DNA of 7,076 nt. Source: an uncultured Curtobacterium sp. GTDB lineage: Bacteria > Actinomycetota > Actinomycetes > Actinomycetales > Microbacteriaceae. The stretch spans positions 1 to 7,076 of the forward strand of contig CAJYIG010000047.1 of NCBI GenBank assembly GCA_913774725.1, read 5' to 3'. Positions 5,858 through 7,076 of the stretch are shown piece by piece; position 1 is the first letter of the stretch; every line of letters begins with the position of its first letter. The notes beneath the pieces were generated by a model, which was not told the DNA's origin, made no database searches, and saw only the letters and a program-made list of their open reading frames with translations. The position numbers and the translations under genes were made by a program.

Positions 5858-6570
5858 GAGGCGACCTCCGCCCGCTGCAGGACCCGGCGCCCGGTGCGAC
5901 GGCTCCGAGGCGCCCGGCGCGTCCACGGCATCACCGCGCGGCCGAGCGCCACGAGCAGGCCGTCGAGCACGAAGGCGAGCACGAGGACCATGACGATGCC
6001 GGAGAGGATCTCCTCGTAGATCCCTCGCGCGAGTCCGTCGGTGAACAGCGATCCGAGGCTCTGGATGCCGAGCACGGCACCGACGGTCGTCAGCGAGATC
6101 GTCGAGACCGTGACGACCCGCAGGCCGGCGAGCAGGACGGGGCCGGCGAGCGGGAGCTCCACGCGGAAGAAGCGCTGCACGCCCGAGTAGCCCATCGCGG
6201 TCGAGGCTGCCTTCGTCCCGGCGTCGACCGAGGTCAGGCCGTCCACCGTCGAACGGACCATGAGCGCCAGGCCGTAGATCGTCAGGCTGATGATCACGTT
6301 GACCGGGCTCTGCAAGCTCGTCCCGATGATGCCCGGCAGCGCGACGAAGAGCGCCAGCGACGGGATCGCGTAGAGCAGTCCGGCGAAGGTCACGATGCCG
6401 CTGCCGAGCCCGGCGGCGAAGCGCGATCCGCCCGGTCGCTGCAGGCGGACCACCACCCAGCCGATCGGGATGGAGAGCAGGAAGCTGATGATGATCGGTG
6501 GGATCGCGATCGCGAGGTGCGCGATCGTGGCGTCACTGATCGTGTCGAGGTTCGACAGGATCCAGTTCAC
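5854..6570 (-). CDS. opuCB: Osmoprotectant ABC transporter permease 1
   Basis: This is the first of two permease subunits that form the membrane channel of the importer. The 238-residue protein has hydrophobic helices near 17-41, 54-80, 90-108, 142-168 and 188-210. LLYAIPSLALF at 65-75 is typical of OpuCB/ProW-like permeases. The ATPase-contacting EAA loop lies at 121-141 (AASTAMGYSG...VELPL). The C-terminus is basic (RRAPRSRRTGRR), consistent with a cytoplasmic end. The GTG start at 6570 overlaps the ATPase stop as GTGA and follows a G-rich GGTGGGGGA sequence at 5-nt spacing. The downstream overlap with permease 2 is also GTGA. Assignment to opuCB rather than opuCD is by gene position only. 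Confidence 0.92.
   Translation of the reverse strand: MNWILSNLDTISDATIAHLAIAIPPIIISFLLSIPIGWVVVRLQRPGGSRFAAGLGSGIVTFAGLLYAIPSLALFVALPGIIGTSLQSPVNVIISLTIYGLALMVRSTVDGLTSVDAGTKAASTAMGYSGVQRFFRVELPLAGPVLLAGLRVVTVSTISLTTVGAVLGIQSLGSLFTDGLARGIYEEILSGIVMVLVLAFVLDGLLVALGRAVMPWTRRAPRSRRTGRRVLQRAEVAS
5858..5873 (-). promoter_or_regulatory. Ribosome binding site that decides the permease 2 start
   Basis: GGAGG lies inside the last codons of permease 1, 7 nt before the GTG at 5857. It is the strongest Shine-Dalgarno sequence in the operon and rules out the longer reading from 5926. Confidence 0.75.
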
Positions 6571-7076
6571 CGCGGTCCCCCACCCTGCGCCGGAGCACCC
6601 GGGGCGGTGTCACGCGCCCCGGCCTCTGCTGCCTGCGGCACCGCAGCTGCGGCGTCGACCACCTGGACCGGGCCGGTGAGCACGCCGGCTGCCCGACCGT
6701 CACCGTCGACGACGATCGGCCCGGTCGGGGTCTGCTCGACGCGCAGGGCACGCCGTCCGCGACCGGCGCCGATGAAGTTCGCGACGAAGTCGTCGGCGGG
6801 TTCGGCGAGGATCTCCGCGGGGGTGCCGAGCTGCGCGATCTCCCCGCCCTTCTTCAGGATGACGACCTGGTCGCCGAGCTTGAACGCCTCGTCGATGTCG
6901 TGGGTCACGAAGACCACCGTCTTGCCGAGCTCCCGCTGCAGGCGGATGAGCTCGTCCTGCAGGTCGTTCCGCACCAGCGGGTCGACGGCGCCGAACGGCT
7001 CGTCCATGAGCAGGACGTTCGGGTCGACCGCGAGGCCGCGTGCCACGCCGACGCGCTGCTGCTGGCCACCGGAGAG
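6567..7076 (-). CDS. opuCA: Osmoprotectant ABC transporter ATP-binding protein (partial, N-terminus off the right edge)
   Basis: This is the C-terminal 169 residues of the ATPase that powers the betaine-type importer. The window edge cuts exactly at the signature LSGGQQQR, so Walker A and the Q-loop are outside. Visible are Walker B with the catalytic glutamate (VLLMDEPFGAVD, Glu26 of the fragment), the D-loop, and the H-loop in VTHDIDEAF (His59). FIGAG near residues 96-100 marks the end of the catalytic domain. OpuCA/ProV proteins usually continue with two CBS domains (about 110-130 residues) used in osmotic sensing. Here only about 70 residues follow, with one CBS-like strand pair (IVVDGDGRAAGVLT) and then a low-complexity Ala/Pro/Gly tail. 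The regulatory region therefore looks reduced. Operon context, with two permeases and a betaine-type binding protein downstream, supports the substrate class. Confidence 0.9.
   Translation of the reverse strand, partial: LSGGQQQRVGVARGLAVDPNVLLMDEPFGAVDPLVRNDLQDELIRLQRELGKTVVFVTHDIDEAFKLGDQVVILKKGGEIAQLGTPAEILAEPADDFVANFIGAGRGRRALRVEQTPTGPIVVDGDGRAAGVLTGPVQVVDAAAAVPQAAEAGARDTAPGAPAQGGGPR

Noticed and set aside
5858..5926. Longer start for permease 2
   Set aside because: It would overlap permease 1 by about 70 bp with shadow-like sequence. GTG 5857 has a strong ribosome binding site and a GTGA overlap.

Overview
This is a very GC-rich window whose genes all lie on the minus strand. Tight overlapping operons, GTG starts and strong G/C third-position bias suggest a high-GC actinobacterium. 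A Microbacteriaceae-like organism is my guess from overall style, not something the window proves. Two unrelated operons sit head-to-tail, read from high to low coordinates.

The upstream operon (7076 down to 4212) encodes a glycine-betaine/osmoprotectant ABC importer of the OpuC/ProU type. Its order is ATPase (5' end cut by the window edge), permease 1, permease 2, and a lipoprotein substrate-binding protein. All three gene junctions are 4-base GTGA overlaps, so the four subunits are probably translationally coupled. A strong hairpin with a UUCG tetraloop (4145-4180) follows the last gene.

The 287-bp spacer 3925-4211 is the only real non-coding stretch. It holds the terminator, a candidate promoter for the downstream operon, several inverted and direct repeats that could be operators, and a possible leader peptide ORF whose stop overlaps the cydA start codon.

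The downstream operon (3924 to below 1) is cydA-cydB-cydD. It encodes the two core subunits of cytochrome bd quinol oxidase, with all expected haem and Q-loop residues in CydA, and the first half of the CydDC thiol-reductant exporter needed to assemble it. cydD runs off the left edge just after its ABC signature; cydC would be expected next, outside the window.

The protein-coding content is ordinary, well-known machinery. The parts that merit a second look are the regulatory architecture and leader ORF in front of cydA, and the short, apparently degenerate regulatory tail of the osmoprotectant ATPase. I found no phage, transposon, CRISPR, tRNA or rRNA, and no clear novel defence or biosynthetic system.
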